Shown here: positions 12,840 to 21,111 of the stretch, piece after piece
Layout of the letters: each line of letters starts with the position of its first letter
How positions within the stretch are numbered: the first letter of the stretch is position 1
Source: a virus
Reading direction: 5' to 3' (one strand)
IMG/VR virus record: IMGVR_UViG_3300023170_000105
Span: 1 to 32,524 of that record
DNA: 32,524 nucleotides
Notes under the pieces: model-generated
What the model saw: only the letters and a program-made list of their open reading frames with translations
Databases searched by the model: none
What the model was told of the DNA's origin: nothing
Position numbers and translations under genes: made by a program

Positions 12840-15800
12840 GCTAATAGTTTAAAGTTTTTTCGGATAGAGCGAGTGCTGAATCCCCAAGTGGGGTGATACT
12901 CAAGCTTCGCCATGTAGGGACGATTAATATGGATCTTGTCTTTCTCAGGATCAACCCCCCAACATTTGATATCGACCATACCTGAATCATCAATAGTCTT
13001 CAAGATCCAATAAAGTTTGCCATTCTTTGTTTTCTTTTTGATGATCTCTCTTGGAACAAACCAAGCAACCATAAGATCCTCATCGAACTGGGAGAGGGGC
13101 GGAACACAATGCTGCTCCAATTGCCTCACAACATCGTCGTCCATAACCTTGTGGAAGGGATACATACCAGTCAACCCGACAAGATACTCAATCCTTTCCT
13201 CTTCGGAGAACTCTCCCTCTGGTTTGTAAAGTTCGATGTTCTCCGCTAGCTTCTTTTTGTTTCTAGGTTTGTCAACAGCGACAGCAGACCAGAAGTGTTT
13301 GTCACCAGTGAAGCGATCATCAATAAGTTCGTTCATTGCTCCGGCTCTAATCAAGACATCCACCGCTTTCTTGTTGAGTTTGTTGTGCTTTATCTCGTCG
13401 TGAAACAAAAGCTCATCAATTGTATCAAAAGGTCTGTGCATCAAAAGCTCATCAATTGCTTTCTCACCCAATCCTTTGATCGAAAGAAGGGGCTGAACCA
13501 AGGTCTTGTCGTCCAAGATAGCCCAATGCCTTTCCGACTTGTTGATGCTGACCTCTTGAATGTCAAAGCCCAAACCTTTTGCAATAGAGATTGCCTTCTC
13601 TTTCCTGCTTTCTGGCTCCTTATCTAGGAACGCTGCCATCCATTCCACAGGATAGTAATATGATAACCAAGCGCATTGGTAAGAAAGCATAGAATAAGAA
13701 ACAGCATGCGACTTATTAAAACCATATCCCGAAAAGTATTCGAAAGTTTTCCACAACTTTTCTGCATCACCGTTTGGGATTTTCTTTTCAGAACATCCGC
13801 GAATGAACTTTTTGTATATCTTGTCTTTCTCTTCATGACCTTTGCCCGTTCCTTTCTTTGTCAGAAGTTTGCGAAGTTTGTTACCCTCATCCAAAGAAAC
13901 GTTCTTGCCCAACTTGTGAGCTAGCAAAGCAATCTGCTCTTGAAAGATCAGGAAGCCGTGAGTTTCTTTTGTTACTTCTTCAACAATCGGATGAATGTAT
14001 TCAACATGTTTCAAGCCTTCTTTTGCATCCACATATTCTTGATCAACGCCGGCTGATAGGGGACCGGGGCGAAAGATCGAAGTGATAGCAGAAATATCAA
14101 TGATGCTGTTAGGTTTTGCTTTAACACAAAAGTTTTGCGCTCCTGTTTCTGTGAACTGGAATGTCCCAGCGAAGTTGCCTTTGTGGAAAACATTCTCATA
14201 AACTTCCTTGTCTTTAATGTCCATCACGTCCGGATGCAAGTGTTTGTTGTAGAACTCTTTAATGTCATTGAAAGAAACGTCTTTCTTTCCCTGCCTAGTC
14301 AGGATATGCTCAATGCAAGATTCAATCATCCGAAGCGAAGCCAATCCAAGAATATCAAACTTGATGAAGCCAAGAGGCTCCAAGTGACGAACGTTCTGAC
14401 CTTCCGACCAAGGAGTTTGACGAACGCCACCGTTCTTGATCAGAGGCATATATTTATCTAAGTTCTCTCCGACCACCACGCCCCCTGCGTGTCTTGAACA
14501 TGATCGAACCTGCCCATACAATTGCAAGACGTGCGTCTTAACGTTTGGGTACTTCTGCAAGAAAGCTTTCAAGGAATCAGAGTACTCCATCACTTCTTCA
14601 AAAGTCGGGGTGTAAACACCCGCCTTTATGCCGTGAACTTGCTTTGCAATCGGCGTAGCTTCCTTCAGCATCCTGCTGGTAACAGGGTTGACTTCCGTAA
14701 AGGGAATGTCATAGAACTTTGCAATGTCCTTGATCAGGGAACGAAGCTGCAAAGTGTTCCAGTTCGAAATAGGGACAACAACATCATCACCCCACTCTTG
14801 AATAAACATATCCTTCAAAGCCATAGGGTCGGAAACGTCATAGTCAATGTCAGGATAGTCTGTCGCATCTTTGCGAAGAAAGCGTGAGAACAGAAGACCC
14901 CACTTGATTGGATCAATCTGCGTGATACCCAGAACATAAGCAACCAAAGAACCAGCAGCAGAGCCGCGTCCGGCTCCTGTCAACTGATACTCCAATGCTT
15001 TATCGGAGATTGCTTTCATCGTCAAGAAATACTTTGAGAAGCCACGAGAAGAAATAACAGTCACCTCCTCTTTCAAGCGAGCAACATAATCTCTCTTCTT
15101 GTCCAGTCCTTTAGCCTTCAAACCTTCAAAACAAAGTTCAATTAGAGCTTGGTCTTCGTCCTTTCCTTCTGGGACGACAAAGTCTGGCAGTCGAACAGTT
15201 GCATCTGGTTCAAAGTCTTCAACCAACTCATGAGCAATGTAGTAAGTGTTCTCAATACTTTGTCGAACATCTTCATCGTTGTATTCGTGACCGGAAAGTT
15301 TGGAATACTTCAAGTAAGATTCAAAGACTTGATCTCCGTTCTTTGGATACAACTCATAGCCAATCTCATCAACAGACTGCGGAAGCTCGTCAGACAGCCA
15401 GTCTGGCTTCTTCGACATTCCAAGCCAGCCGAGCCTCTTGTAAAGTTCGCGGTCTTTCCAAAGCTCTGGTCGAGCGTAGTGAGAGTCCACAGTCGAGATC
15501 AGCTTGATGCCATATTCCTTGGAAAGCTCAATGATACATTTATTAAGCTTGTGTTGCTCTGGAATGTTGTTCCATTGAAGTTCTGCAAAGTATCTTTCTT
15601 TGCCAAAGATATCAATAAAGTCTTCAACAACGGGACGCATCAAGGCCACAAGCTCTTCGTGACTAGCTTCAGGGTTGTCCCAGACAACCTGTGCGAAAGG
15701 CCCACTGATGCAAGTAGTAGAGCAGATCAAACCTTCATTGTATTCTTTCAAAAGCTTTAGATCGATACGAGGCTTACGATAAAAGTATTTATCTTCGTGA

Positions 15801-16234
15801 GAAGTGGAAACCAACTTGAAAAGGTTGTTCAATCCCTTTTGGTTCTGTGCGATCAAGAGGAGGTGGTTGTAGGTGCGAACACGGTTCTTTCCTTCGGAAG
15901 CTTCCATGTTAACACCCTTTGCCTTTTCTTTTTTCTTCTTTTCATTCGCAGCATCAAAAGCTTCTTGCCACTCTTCAACATCTTTGATGTAATAAGCTTC
16001 GCAACCAAAGAGAGGTTTGAATGTTCTTCCTTCTTTGTTCATCTTCTTTGCGTGAAGAAGCTGCCAAGAGAAGCCATTCATGTTTCCGTGATCGGTCAAA
16101 GCCATTGCATCCATGCCGTTCTCATAGGCAAAGTCCATATGATCACTTGGGTAACCAAGAGCGTCGAAGGGTGAGCCAGCAACAGAGTGAGCGTGAAGTC
16201 CGACAAACTTAAGTTTTGATTTTACTCTTTCCAT
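12836..16234 (-). CDS. dnaE: DNA polymerase III alpha subunit (family C, DnaE-like)
   Basis: The 1132-residue protein has the DnaE layout. An N-terminal PHP domain includes HAHSVAGSPFDALG and ALTDHGNM, then GCEAYY and later STVDSHYA. The palm has GRGSAAGSLVAYVLGI, the catalytic pair PDIDYD and the third aspartate in IKFDILGL. The fingers have FQFTETG, FRPGP and FSGYGFNKSHAVSYSMLSYQ, and a C-terminal OB-like region follows. PHP metal ligands look kept, so proofreading by PHP is possible. It is close to bacterial DnaE in length (about 1160). Family C polymerases are uncommon in phages, and a family A polymerase is also present here. AGGAG precedes the start by seven bases. Confidence 0.96.
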   Translation of the reverse strand: MERVKSKLKFVGLHAHSVAGSPFDALGYPSDHMDFAYENGMDAMALTDHGNMNGFSWQLLHAKKMNKEGRTFKPLFGCEAYYIKDVEEWQEAFDAANEKKKKEKAKGVNMEASEGKNRVRTYNHLLLIAQNQKGLNNLFKLVSTSHEDKYFYRKPRIDLKLLKEYNEGLICSTTCISGPFAQVVWDNPEASHEELVALMRPVVEDFIDIFGKERYFAELQWNNIPEQHKLNKCIIELSKEYGIKLISTVDSHYARPELWKDRELYKRLGWLGMSKKPDWLSDELPQSVDEIGYELYPKNGDQVFESYLKYSKLSGHEYNDEDVRQSIENTYYIAHELVEDFEPDATVRLPDFVVPEGKDEDQALIELCFEGLKAKGLDKKRDYVARLKEEVTVISSRGFSKYFLTMKAISDKALEYQLTGAGRGSAAGSLVAYVLGITQIDPIKWGLLFSRFLRKDATDYPDIDYDVSDPMALKDMFIQEWGDDVVVPISNWNTLQLRSLIKDIAKFYDIPFTEVNPVTSRMLKEATPIAKQVHGIKAGVYTPTFEEVMEYSDSLKAFLQKYPNVKTHVLQLYGQVRSCSRHAGGVVVGENLDKYMPLIKNGGVRQTPWSEGQNVRHLEPLGFIKFDILGLASLRMIESCIEHILTRQGKKDVSFNDIKEFYNKHLHPDVMDIKDKEVYENVFHKGNFAGTFQFTETGAQNFCVKAKPNSIIDISAITSIFRPGPLSAGVDQEYVDAKEGLKHVEYIHPIVEEVTKETHGFLIFQEQIALLAHKLGKNVSLDEGNKLRKLLTKKGTGKGHEEKDKIYKKFIRGCSEKKIPNGDAEKLWKTFEYFSGYGFNKSHAVSYSMLSYQCAWLSYYYPVEWMAAFLDKEPESRKEKAISIAKGLGFDIQEVSINKSERHWAILDDKTLVQPLLSIKGLGEKAIDELLMHRPFDTIDELLFHDEIKHNKLNKKAVDVLIRAGAMNELIDDRFTGDKHFWSAVAVDKPRNKKKLAENIELYKPEGEFSEEERIEYLVGLTGMYPFHKVMDDDVVRQLEQHCVPPLSQFDEDLMVAWFVPREIIKKKTKNGKLYWILKTIDDSGMVDIKCWGVDPEKDKIHINRPYMAKLEYHPTWGFSTRSIRKNFKLLA

Positions 16235-16243
16235 TTAATACTC

Positions 16244-16501
16244 CTATTTGGATCTTTTTATGTCTCTTTTCAAATACACAACAGCGTCTTCAATTTCTTC
16301 AACAGAGAAAGCAATGTCTTCCAACATTCTTTCAATTGAGCCTAATCTAGTGTTGTTGAGGTATTCATTATAGCACTCTTCACAGATTGTGTCAATCAAA
16401 ACTTGCTCGTCGTAGTTTAAATCTGCGTAACTTCTAGGCATCTCTGCGTCAATTTTGAGTTGGTTTATGATCCGATCATAAACTTTGTCTGGTTCAAGCA
16501 T
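16244..16501 (-). CDS. Small acidic helical protein, 85 aa
   Basis: The start at 16499-16501 (MLEPDKVYDRIINQLKIDAE) follows GAGGAGG; longer frames overlap the upstream gene. The protein is helical and acidic with two nearby cysteines (ICEECYNEYL) and ends IKRSK. It overlaps the end of the GT-A-like gene by eight bases and precedes dnaE by nine, so it may act with the polymerase. A perfect promoter lies within it (16367-16395). Confidence 0.6.
   Translation of the reverse strand: MLEPDKVYDRIINQLKIDAEMPRSYADLNYDEQVLIDTICEECYNEYLNNTRLGSIERMLEDIAFSVEEIEDAVVYLKRDIKRSK
16367..16395 (-). promoter_or_regulatory. Perfect consensus promoter just upstream of dnaE
   Basis: TTGACA (16390-16395), 17 bp ending TGC, TATAAT (16367-16372), inside the 85-aa gene and about 130 bases before the dnaE start. 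All 12 bases match consensus. Confidence 0.65.
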
Positions 16502-17342
16502 CTTCTTCCTCCTCTTTAAAAAGCTCTCCAAAAGAATATGACGCAACAAAGCCGGGCTTATGAAGCTCTGCTGCAAAATCTGTTCGCATATACTCCATGT
16601 AGCCCTCCCACTTTCTTATGTCATATGTCTTTCCAATTTCAAAATCACGATCTATTGTAGCAGAATTAAAGATTTTGTCAAGAGGTATTTTTATGCTTGC
16701 TTCAACCATTGAATTTTCTTCATAAAATTCATAGGCCAGTTCATCATATTTCTCTTTTGCTTCGATACAATCCTTGTAAGTGATAGTAAAAGGAACGTTG
16801 ACACCATCTTTGTATGTTTTACCTTCTGATTTAAAAGCAAAGTTTATGTCTTGCTTCATATGCTTCTTCTCGTATATTGCATCATAATAATCACATACCA
16901 AATAAGGATCAATAATAAGAAAGCGATCAGGCAAAGTCCACTTGGAGATCAATCCAGACATCTCATATGCCTCCAAGCAGCCGTGAAGCACAGACCAAGA
17001 AGGGCATTCTGCTTTGTGTCTATCTTTGATATGAACCGGAACGTAATAAATTGGGACTGTATGTTTAGTATCTCTTCTCTCCAGAAGAAAGGTGCTTGGA
17101 TGTCTTAATCTCTCTCCAACAACCTTTTTGATTAGAGGTTGCATATTCTTGTTACAGACAAGCCAAATTGAACTAACGCCCATAAAACAAGCATCTGCTA
17201 CGACGCGCTGTATTGCTGTGAATGATTTTCCTACCGGTTGAAGGGCGGGATGCCAAGGGAAGCGATAATCTGTCTTCTGATCAGTTATTGGAATGACTGC
17301 GACGACATTTGCTATCATTGCGTCAAAGTATGGTTTTTCCAT
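16494..17342 (-). CDS. Nucleotidyltransferase-like (GT-A fold) protein
   Basis: The 282-residue protein starts with 'ANVVAVIPITDQKTDYRFPWHPALQPVGKSFTAIQRVV' followed by 'ACFMGVSSIWLVCN'. This is the order seen in NTP-transferase/GT-A proteins: a strand with a nucleotide-binding loop, a helix that fixes the product ('xxPVGKxxxIxxxV'), then a strand. A possible metal-binding acid lies in 'FLIIDPYLVCDYYD'. The usual G-x-G-T-R-hydrophobic loop is absent, so substrate cannot be guessed. It overlaps the upstream gene by 20 bases, and together with it forms a pair between thyX and dnaE. Confidence 0.55.
   Translation of the reverse strand: MEKPYFDAMIANVVAVIPITDQKTDYRFPWHPALQPVGKSFTAIQRVVADACFMGVSSIWLVCNKNMQPLIKKVVGERLRHPSTFLLERRDTKHTVPIYYVPVHIKDRHKAECPSWSVLHGCLEAYEMSGLISKWTLPDRFLIIDPYLVCDYYDAIYEKKHMKQDINFAFKSEGKTYKDGVNVPFTITYKDCIEAKEKYDELAYEFYEENSMVEASIKIPLDKIFNSATIDRDFEIGKTYDIRKWEGYMEYMRTDFAAELHKPGFVASYSFGELFKEEEEDA
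16654..16681 (-). promoter_or_regulatory. Internal promoter candidate in GT-A-like gene
   Basis: TTGACA (16676-16681), 16 bp ending TGC, TACAAT (16654-16659). It would transcribe the 85-aa gene and dnaE. Confidence 0.45.
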
Positions 17343-18099
17343 TTAACACCTCCTTGTAATACGAATTTTCAAATGTTATTCTCTTACCTGTCTCTACTTT
17401 GTGTTTTTGTATCTTTACGACATCTCTGTGCATATGCTCTAGTTTTATTGGTTTATAATATTTCCTGCCGTTATAGACTGTTGCGATCCTATCAGTTCTA
17501 TACCCTTCTTCTTTTAGCCTCGCCAACACTGTCAATCGAAAGATCGAGCCTTCTAGGTCTGCATCATTCAACTCACTGCCTTCAAGATAAGACAAGATCG
17601 CTATGTCTTTTTCATTCTTGTTGTGGTTGTCGCGACTTGTTGAGTGTAAGAAGATCTTGTTGATCACTCTGTTATCATCCTCAAAAACAAGATCTTCCTC
17701 AATCAAACCTTCTTCGTTGTATATACCTGTTCTTAATTTAAGCCAATCAACAACCTTATTACACAACAATTCTGTTTCCAAAACTTGGAATTGATCTGAA
17801 ATAATCTGAACATAATCAAAAACAAAACAATGATTAAATTCAAATTCCTTTGAGGCTTTTCCATCATGGAAAGAAATAAGATTATCTTCTATTTTGATTG
17901 AAGGATTGAAATCAGAAAGGGTAGAAACCAACCCCTTCAAAGAATGCCAGTAAAGCATTTCTGATCTTTCTTCTTCTTTGGTATGGTCAAAGAAGAAGAA
18001 AGGAAGGGGCTTGGTTCTAATAATTGGTAGGTTGTTTTGAACAGCGAACTTAACCGCTTTATGAGAAGAGCCAATAACTATTTTGTCACACTTGATCAT
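17323..18099 (-). CDS. Unknown 258-aa protein
   Basis: No family is recognised. The N-terminus 'CDKIVIGSSHKAVKFAVQNNLPII' is a strand-loop-helix-strand resembling the start of a nucleotide-binding (Rossmann-like) fold, but without G-x-G-x-x-G. A central 'FNHCFVFDYVQI' strand and a C-terminal lysine/arginine-rich region follow. It overlaps thyX by four bases (ATGA) and the next gene by 20 bases, suggesting co-translation and a common process with its GT-A-like partner. Confidence 0.55.
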   Translation of the reverse strand: MIKCDKIVIGSSHKAVKFAVQNNLPIIRTKPLPFFFFDHTKEEERSEMLYWHSLKGLVSTLSDFNPSIKIEDNLISFHDGKASKEFEFNHCFVFDYVQIISDQFQVLETELLCNKVVDWLKLRTGIYNEEGLIEEDLVFEDDNRVINKIFLHSTSRDNHNKNEKDIAILSYLEGSELNDADLEGSIFRLTVLARLKEEGYRTDRIATVYNGRKYYKPIKLEHMHRDVVKIQKHKVETGKRITFENSYYKEVLNGKTIL

Positions 18100-18812
18100 T
18101 TATCCTCTTTGTTGATCTCTCTATACGCTCTAACAGTAACGGGCCAAAGGTCTTCTGCAATCTCCAAACAAGCTTCGGCTGCTTTTTGAATTTCCCATTG
18201 CGCTCCTTCGTGTGTGCGAAGGCCAATAAACTTAAGAAGGTTGTTTAGATCGACTGTGCCATAATATTCTGTGTACATGTTTTGAGGAAGCACTCCCCTT
18301 GCTTGCTCCCTACAAATGCCTTTGTCAATCAATTCATTGAAAAGCTTCAACGATCTTGTGTGATGATCTTGAATTACTAAATTAGCCGGAGCAGCATACC
18401 CCAAATATCTTGAATAAACATTGGGATTGACCAATTCATCTTCATTGCTAGCTTGCCTGTTAGACTTATGTTGAGTTCTGAATTGGGTCGGCTCATAAAA
18501 CTCAATGTTGAAGTCTGTATATCTTCTGGAAATCTCATTGTACTTCCAAGTACGATGGCGATGATGCTGCGAGCGGACAAAAAGCGGAACTTTAAACCGA
18601 AACGTAACATTGTTGTGTTCCAAAGTAGAAGTATGCTTGTGTTTGATCAAATATTTAATCAGCTTTTGATCTTTCAGATCCATAATCTCTTTGTGTTTGC
18701 CAAAGCTCACGCGAGCAGAGTTGACGACTGTAAGGTCGGTTCCCATATGCTCAACAAACTCAACTTTGCCAATGCCGTCTCCGTACAGTTCAATTGATTT
18801 AGAATATTTCAA
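18096..18812 (-). CDS. thyX: Flavin-dependent thymidylate synthase ThyX
   Basis: The 238-residue protein contains the ThyX signature RHR-x4-NE-x-S-R (RHRTWKYNEISRR, residues 85-97), with 'HTSTLEHNNVTFRFKVPLFVRSQ' before it and 'NNLLKFIGLRTHEGAQWEIQKAAEA' after it. It methylates dUMP to dTMP using FAD, NADPH and methylene-tetrahydrofolate, without needing DHFR. dUMP comes from the phage dUTPase and ribonucleotide reductase. The start is unusual: TTG (18810-18812), overlapping the upstream stop as TTGA, with GGGAG about nine bases before it. No ATG start fits. Confidence 0.95.
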   Translation of the reverse strand: MKYSKSIELYGDGIGKVEFVEHMGTDLTVVNSARVSFGKHKEIMDLKDQKLIKYLIKHKHTSTLEHNNVTFRFKVPLFVRSQHHRHRTWKYNEISRRYTDFNIEFYEPTQFRTQHKSNRQASNEDELVNPNVYSRYLGYAAPANLVIQDHHTRSLKLFNELIDKGICREQARGVLPQNMYTEYYGTVDLNNLLKFIGLRTHEGAQWEIQKAAEACLEIAEDLWPVTVRAYREINKEDK

Positions 18813-19096
18813 TTTTCTTCTCCCAGTGCCATTCTCAAAAGTTTTTTCATGTCTTCGTCAACAGGGTAAACATTATCACACCTGATCGGCTTCGCTTGGT
18901 AATATTCATAAAACCCCTGCTTTGCTTCCTCAAAGCATTTTTCAAATTGCTTGTTTGGAAACCAATCCACAACATAATATTTCCAATCAGTGGAGTTCTC
19001 TCCGTTCCAACCTTCTCTGGTAGTTGTGCCGGTAATCCTTCCAAAGCGAAGAACATGCGTTGAATAAATTGTATATACAATATCTCCCACTTTCAT
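18809..19096 (-). CDS. Small protein with SH3-like N-terminus, 95 aa
   Basis: The N-terminus 'MKVGDIVYTIYSTHVLRFGRIT' resembles an SH3-like barrel ('xVGDxVY...xxxGxIx'), followed by aromatic-rich beta-strands (DWKYYVVDWFPN) and a helical C-terminus. It is coupled at both ends: ATGA overlap with the GroES-like gene and TTGA overlap with thyX. Function unknown. Confidence 0.6.
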   Translation of the reverse strand: MKVGDIVYTIYSTHVLRFGRITGTTTREGWNGENSTDWKYYVVDWFPNKQFEKCFEEAKQGFYEYYQAKPIRCDNVYPVDEDMKKLLRMALGEEN

Positions 19097-19356
19097 TGAA
19101 CCACCCCCAGAAGATAATTTTCTTGAATTAGGTGATAAGTTTCACCCAATGCTTTAACTTCTCTAATCATTGTTTTCTCTACAACAACTTTAGAACCAAC
19201 TGGGACGCTAGTTGTACAATTGTCACTAGCCTGCAAAATCTCCACAACAACTAGGGGATCTTCTTCCTTTCTGTAATTGTCCGGAAGAAGAACAGCAGAT
19301 TGTTCTTTCTTTTTGTCTTCTTTCTTAACCAAATAATGTCTGTTTAACGGCTTCAT
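19093..19356 (-). CDS. GroES-like co-chaperonin (gp31-type)
   Basis: The 87-residue protein matches the GroES/gp31 beta-barrel: 'MKPLNRHYLVKKEDKK' (family: 'I-x-P-L-x-D-R-V-L-V'), 'QSAVLLPD' (family 'S-G-I-I-L-P-D'), 'VVVEIL', 'VPVGSKVVV' and a final 'YHLIQENYLLGVV' ('xxxxEDDILAVV'). The stretch KEDKKKEQSAVLLPDNYRKE includes the expected mobile-loop position, but it is charged and lacks the usual I-V-L tripeptide, so its fit to GroEL is uncertain. It lies 13 kb from the phage groEL. It could serve host GroEL, the phage GroEL, or both. AGGAGG precedes ATG by four bases; upstream frames lack a ribosome site. Confidence 0.75.
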   Translation of the reverse strand: MKPLNRHYLVKKEDKKKEQSAVLLPDNYRKEEDPLVVVEILQASDNCTTSVPVGSKVVVEKTMIREVKALGETYHLIQENYLLGVVQ

Positions 19357-19364
19357 TTTTCCTC

Positions 19365-20354
19365 CTAGTAGTTTGTGCAAATAATATGAACAGCAGAATA
19401 AGAATGAGAATCTCTTTTTTCTTTGTCAACTCTTTCAAAAGATATATTATTGATTCCAAGCTTTTGCAAACTTTTCACAGCAGCATTTGCTTTCTTGGCG
19501 TCCTTGTCTTTCAAGGGCTCTGTGACATCCTTCTCAGAAACAACAACATATTCTACCCCATCTTCTACTTCTTTTTTTCTATATTTAACGCCATAATTGT
19601 GTTCGTACTCCTTTTTGATGTAGCCATCGTACAGTTTACTAGTAAATTCATCTTTGTTGATAATAATCAACGCTCTTGTTTTCGTTGTTTTAAACCAGTT
19701 GGCTAGCTCTTCTTGCTCTTTGTCTAGAAACTCGCCATTCGGATGGTACTTTGTAAATTCCCTAGTGTAAGGGGGATCTATAAAAACAAAGTCATTTGGC
19801 CCACAATTTTTAACAGCGTCTTTCCAATCTCCATGAAGTATCTCTGTATTGTTCAATAAAGTTGTAAGCTTTTTAACATCCGTATCAAATGTTTTAAATG
19901 TCTTGTAATAGCCATATGGAACGTTGAATTTTCCATCTTTGTTGAACCTGAGCATGCCGCCATAACTAAGCTGCCTAAGTGTATAAAACCTAACGGCATT
20001 CTCAAAATCGCTAGCAACCTCACCATCTCTAACATCATAAAAATACTTTTTAGCTACATCTTTGTAGTCGTCTTTAGACTGTGCATTTAAAGCCTTGACA
20101 TCTTTATTATAATCAGACGTTATTGAATTAAGATGATCAGCTAGTTTTTTAGGATCGCTTTTACAAACGTTATAAAAGTTAATCAAATCAAAATAGCTAT
20201 CATTGATAATGCACTTATCATGCTCCAAGTTTAACCAGAGAGCGCCGCCTCCAATGAATGGTTCGCAATATGTTTCATATTTTTCTGGCATCCACTCTTT
20301 AATCGAATTCAATTCTCGTCTTTTTCCACCAGACCACTTAAACATCGGAATCAT
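19365..20354 (-). CDS. D12-class DNA adenine methyltransferase of R-M pair
   Basis: The 329-residue enzyme has the class alpha (Dam/MboI/EcoRV type) motif order: FKWSGGKRRELN at residues 5-16, EPFIGGGALW at 31-40 (SAM binding), INDSYFDLINFYN, RFNKDGKFNVPYG and catalytic DPPY at 193-196. It methylates adenine N6; the target sequence cannot be read from the protein alone. Compared with Dam (about 280 aa), it has an extra charged C-terminal region (from about residue 270). It starts by ATGA overlap with the putative endonuclease gene and has its own AAGGAG, so both come from the same mRNA. Confidence 0.93.
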   Translation of the reverse strand: MIPMFKWSGGKRRELNSIKEWMPEKYETYCEPFIGGGALWLNLEHDKCIINDSYFDLINFYNVCKSDPKKLADHLNSITSDYNKDVKALNAQSKDDYKDVAKKYFYDVRDGEVASDFENAVRFYTLRQLSYGGMLRFNKDGKFNVPYGYYKTFKTFDTDVKKLTTLLNNTEILHGDWKDAVKNCGPNDFVFIDPPYTREFTKYHPNGEFLDKEQEELANWFKTTKTRALIIINKDEFTSKLYDGYIKKEYEHNYGVKYRKKEVEDGVEYVVVSEKDVTEPLKDKDAKKANAAVKSLQKLGINNISFERVDKEKRDSHSYSAVHIICTNY

Positions 20355-20938
20355 TTTACTTCTCCTTTTGAGTATTTACCCATCCAAGCCCACATATCTT
20401 TGTATTCTTTCTCTGTCATATCCAAGCCAATATCGTCAAAAAAAGACTTCACACCAACCGTTACATCTTCTTGCCCTTCTTTAAAATATTTATATCCGGC
20501 TGCTTCCCACATGGTTGGGACGAGTATCTTTCCAGCAAATCTTTCTCTATCAAGACTTTGTTTAGAAAGATGTTCCGCAACAAGATCAAGCTTTTGAATA
20601 ACTGCTGGATTTTTTTCTGTGTCAAAATCAATATTACACTTAATTTCATAATATTTATTACTATAGGCTAGATCAATCTGCACTTTATTTTTCTTTCCCG
20701 GGATCGTTACGTGGTCTAATTCATGATAATTAACTTTGTTACTTTCTTTTGCTAGCCTATTAAATACTTTTTCAATAATATTTCCAGCCTTAATGCATAC
20801 AGACTGTATGGAAAACCCCTGCTGTTCTGGGAACAGCAGTCCTTTTGCACTAACCTTGATGGTTTGTTTTTTTTGAAAATTTACCCTTCTAACTTCCTCT
20901 TTCCAAATTTGTTTTGCCTGTTTTACACTAATTGACAT
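20351..20938 (-). CDS. Putative type II restriction endonuclease (PD-(D/E)xK)
   Basis: I place the start at 20936-20938 (MSISVKQAKQIWKEE), set by AAGGAG ten bases upstream; an in-frame extension to 21016 has no ribosome site. The 195-residue protein contains a PD-(D/E)xK core: Glu56 in a helix (NIIEKVFN), Asp89 on a strand (KVQIDLAY), and E98-I-K100 (YYEIKCN). This spacing matches type II restriction enzymes. It is co-transcribed and overlaps with a D12 adenine methylase gene, the usual R-M arrangement. No family match beyond the motif is claimed, and the cleavage site is unknown. The upstream promoter carries a 25-bp operator-like palindrome. Confidence 0.72.
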   Translation of the reverse strand: MSISVKQAKQIWKEEVRRVNFQKKQTIKVSAKGLLFPEQQGFSIQSVCIKAGNIIEKVFNRLAKESNKVNYHELDHVTIPGKKNKVQIDLAYSNKYYEIKCNIDFDTEKNPAVIQKLDLVAEHLSKQSLDRERFAGKILVPTMWEAAGYKYFKEGQEDVTVGVKSFFDDIGLDMTEKEYKDMWAWMGKYSKGEVK

Positions 20939-20944
20939 GTCTTC

Positions 20945-20969
20945 TTTCTCCTTTGTGTCGTTAACAGCT
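20945..20969 (-). repeat. Shared 5' leader, copy 1 (restriction gene)
   Basis: Twenty-five bases (minus strand AGCTGTTAACGACACAAAGG then AGAAA) match the leader of the ssb gene at 29739-29763 in 24 of 25 positions. It includes the ribosome site AAGGAG. Confidence 0.7.
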
Positions 20970-21041
20970 AATTTGTCAAAACAGTTCTTAAGCACGTTGC
21001 CTATCATGAAACACAACCCACTCTTTTCTGTCTCGACTTTA

Positions 21042-21066
21042 TGTCACAATTATATCAATTGTGACA
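21042..21066. promoter_or_regulatory. Operator-like palindrome over the R-M promoter
   Basis: Perfect 10-bp arms TGTCACAATT and AATTGTGACA, separated by five bases. The palindrome covers the -10 box and probable start site of the promoter at 21049-21077, so a bound protein should block transcription of the R-M pair. No dedicated controller (C) gene is next to it. Confidence 0.75.
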
Positions 21067-21077
21067 ACTTTTGTCAA
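21049..21077 (-). promoter_or_regulatory. Perfect consensus promoter of the R-M pair
   Basis: TTGACA (21072-21077), 17 bp, TATAAT (21049-21054). Transcription would start near 21042, about 100 bases before the endonuclease start, leaving a long leader. Confidence 0.85.
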
Positions 21078-21111
21078 GGTTTTTATTTTAAATAATCTCC
21101 AACTCAAACAA

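Noticed and set aside
15149-15760. Plus-strand open frame of 203 codons
   Set aside because: It is antisense to dnaE, with no domain and no promoter.
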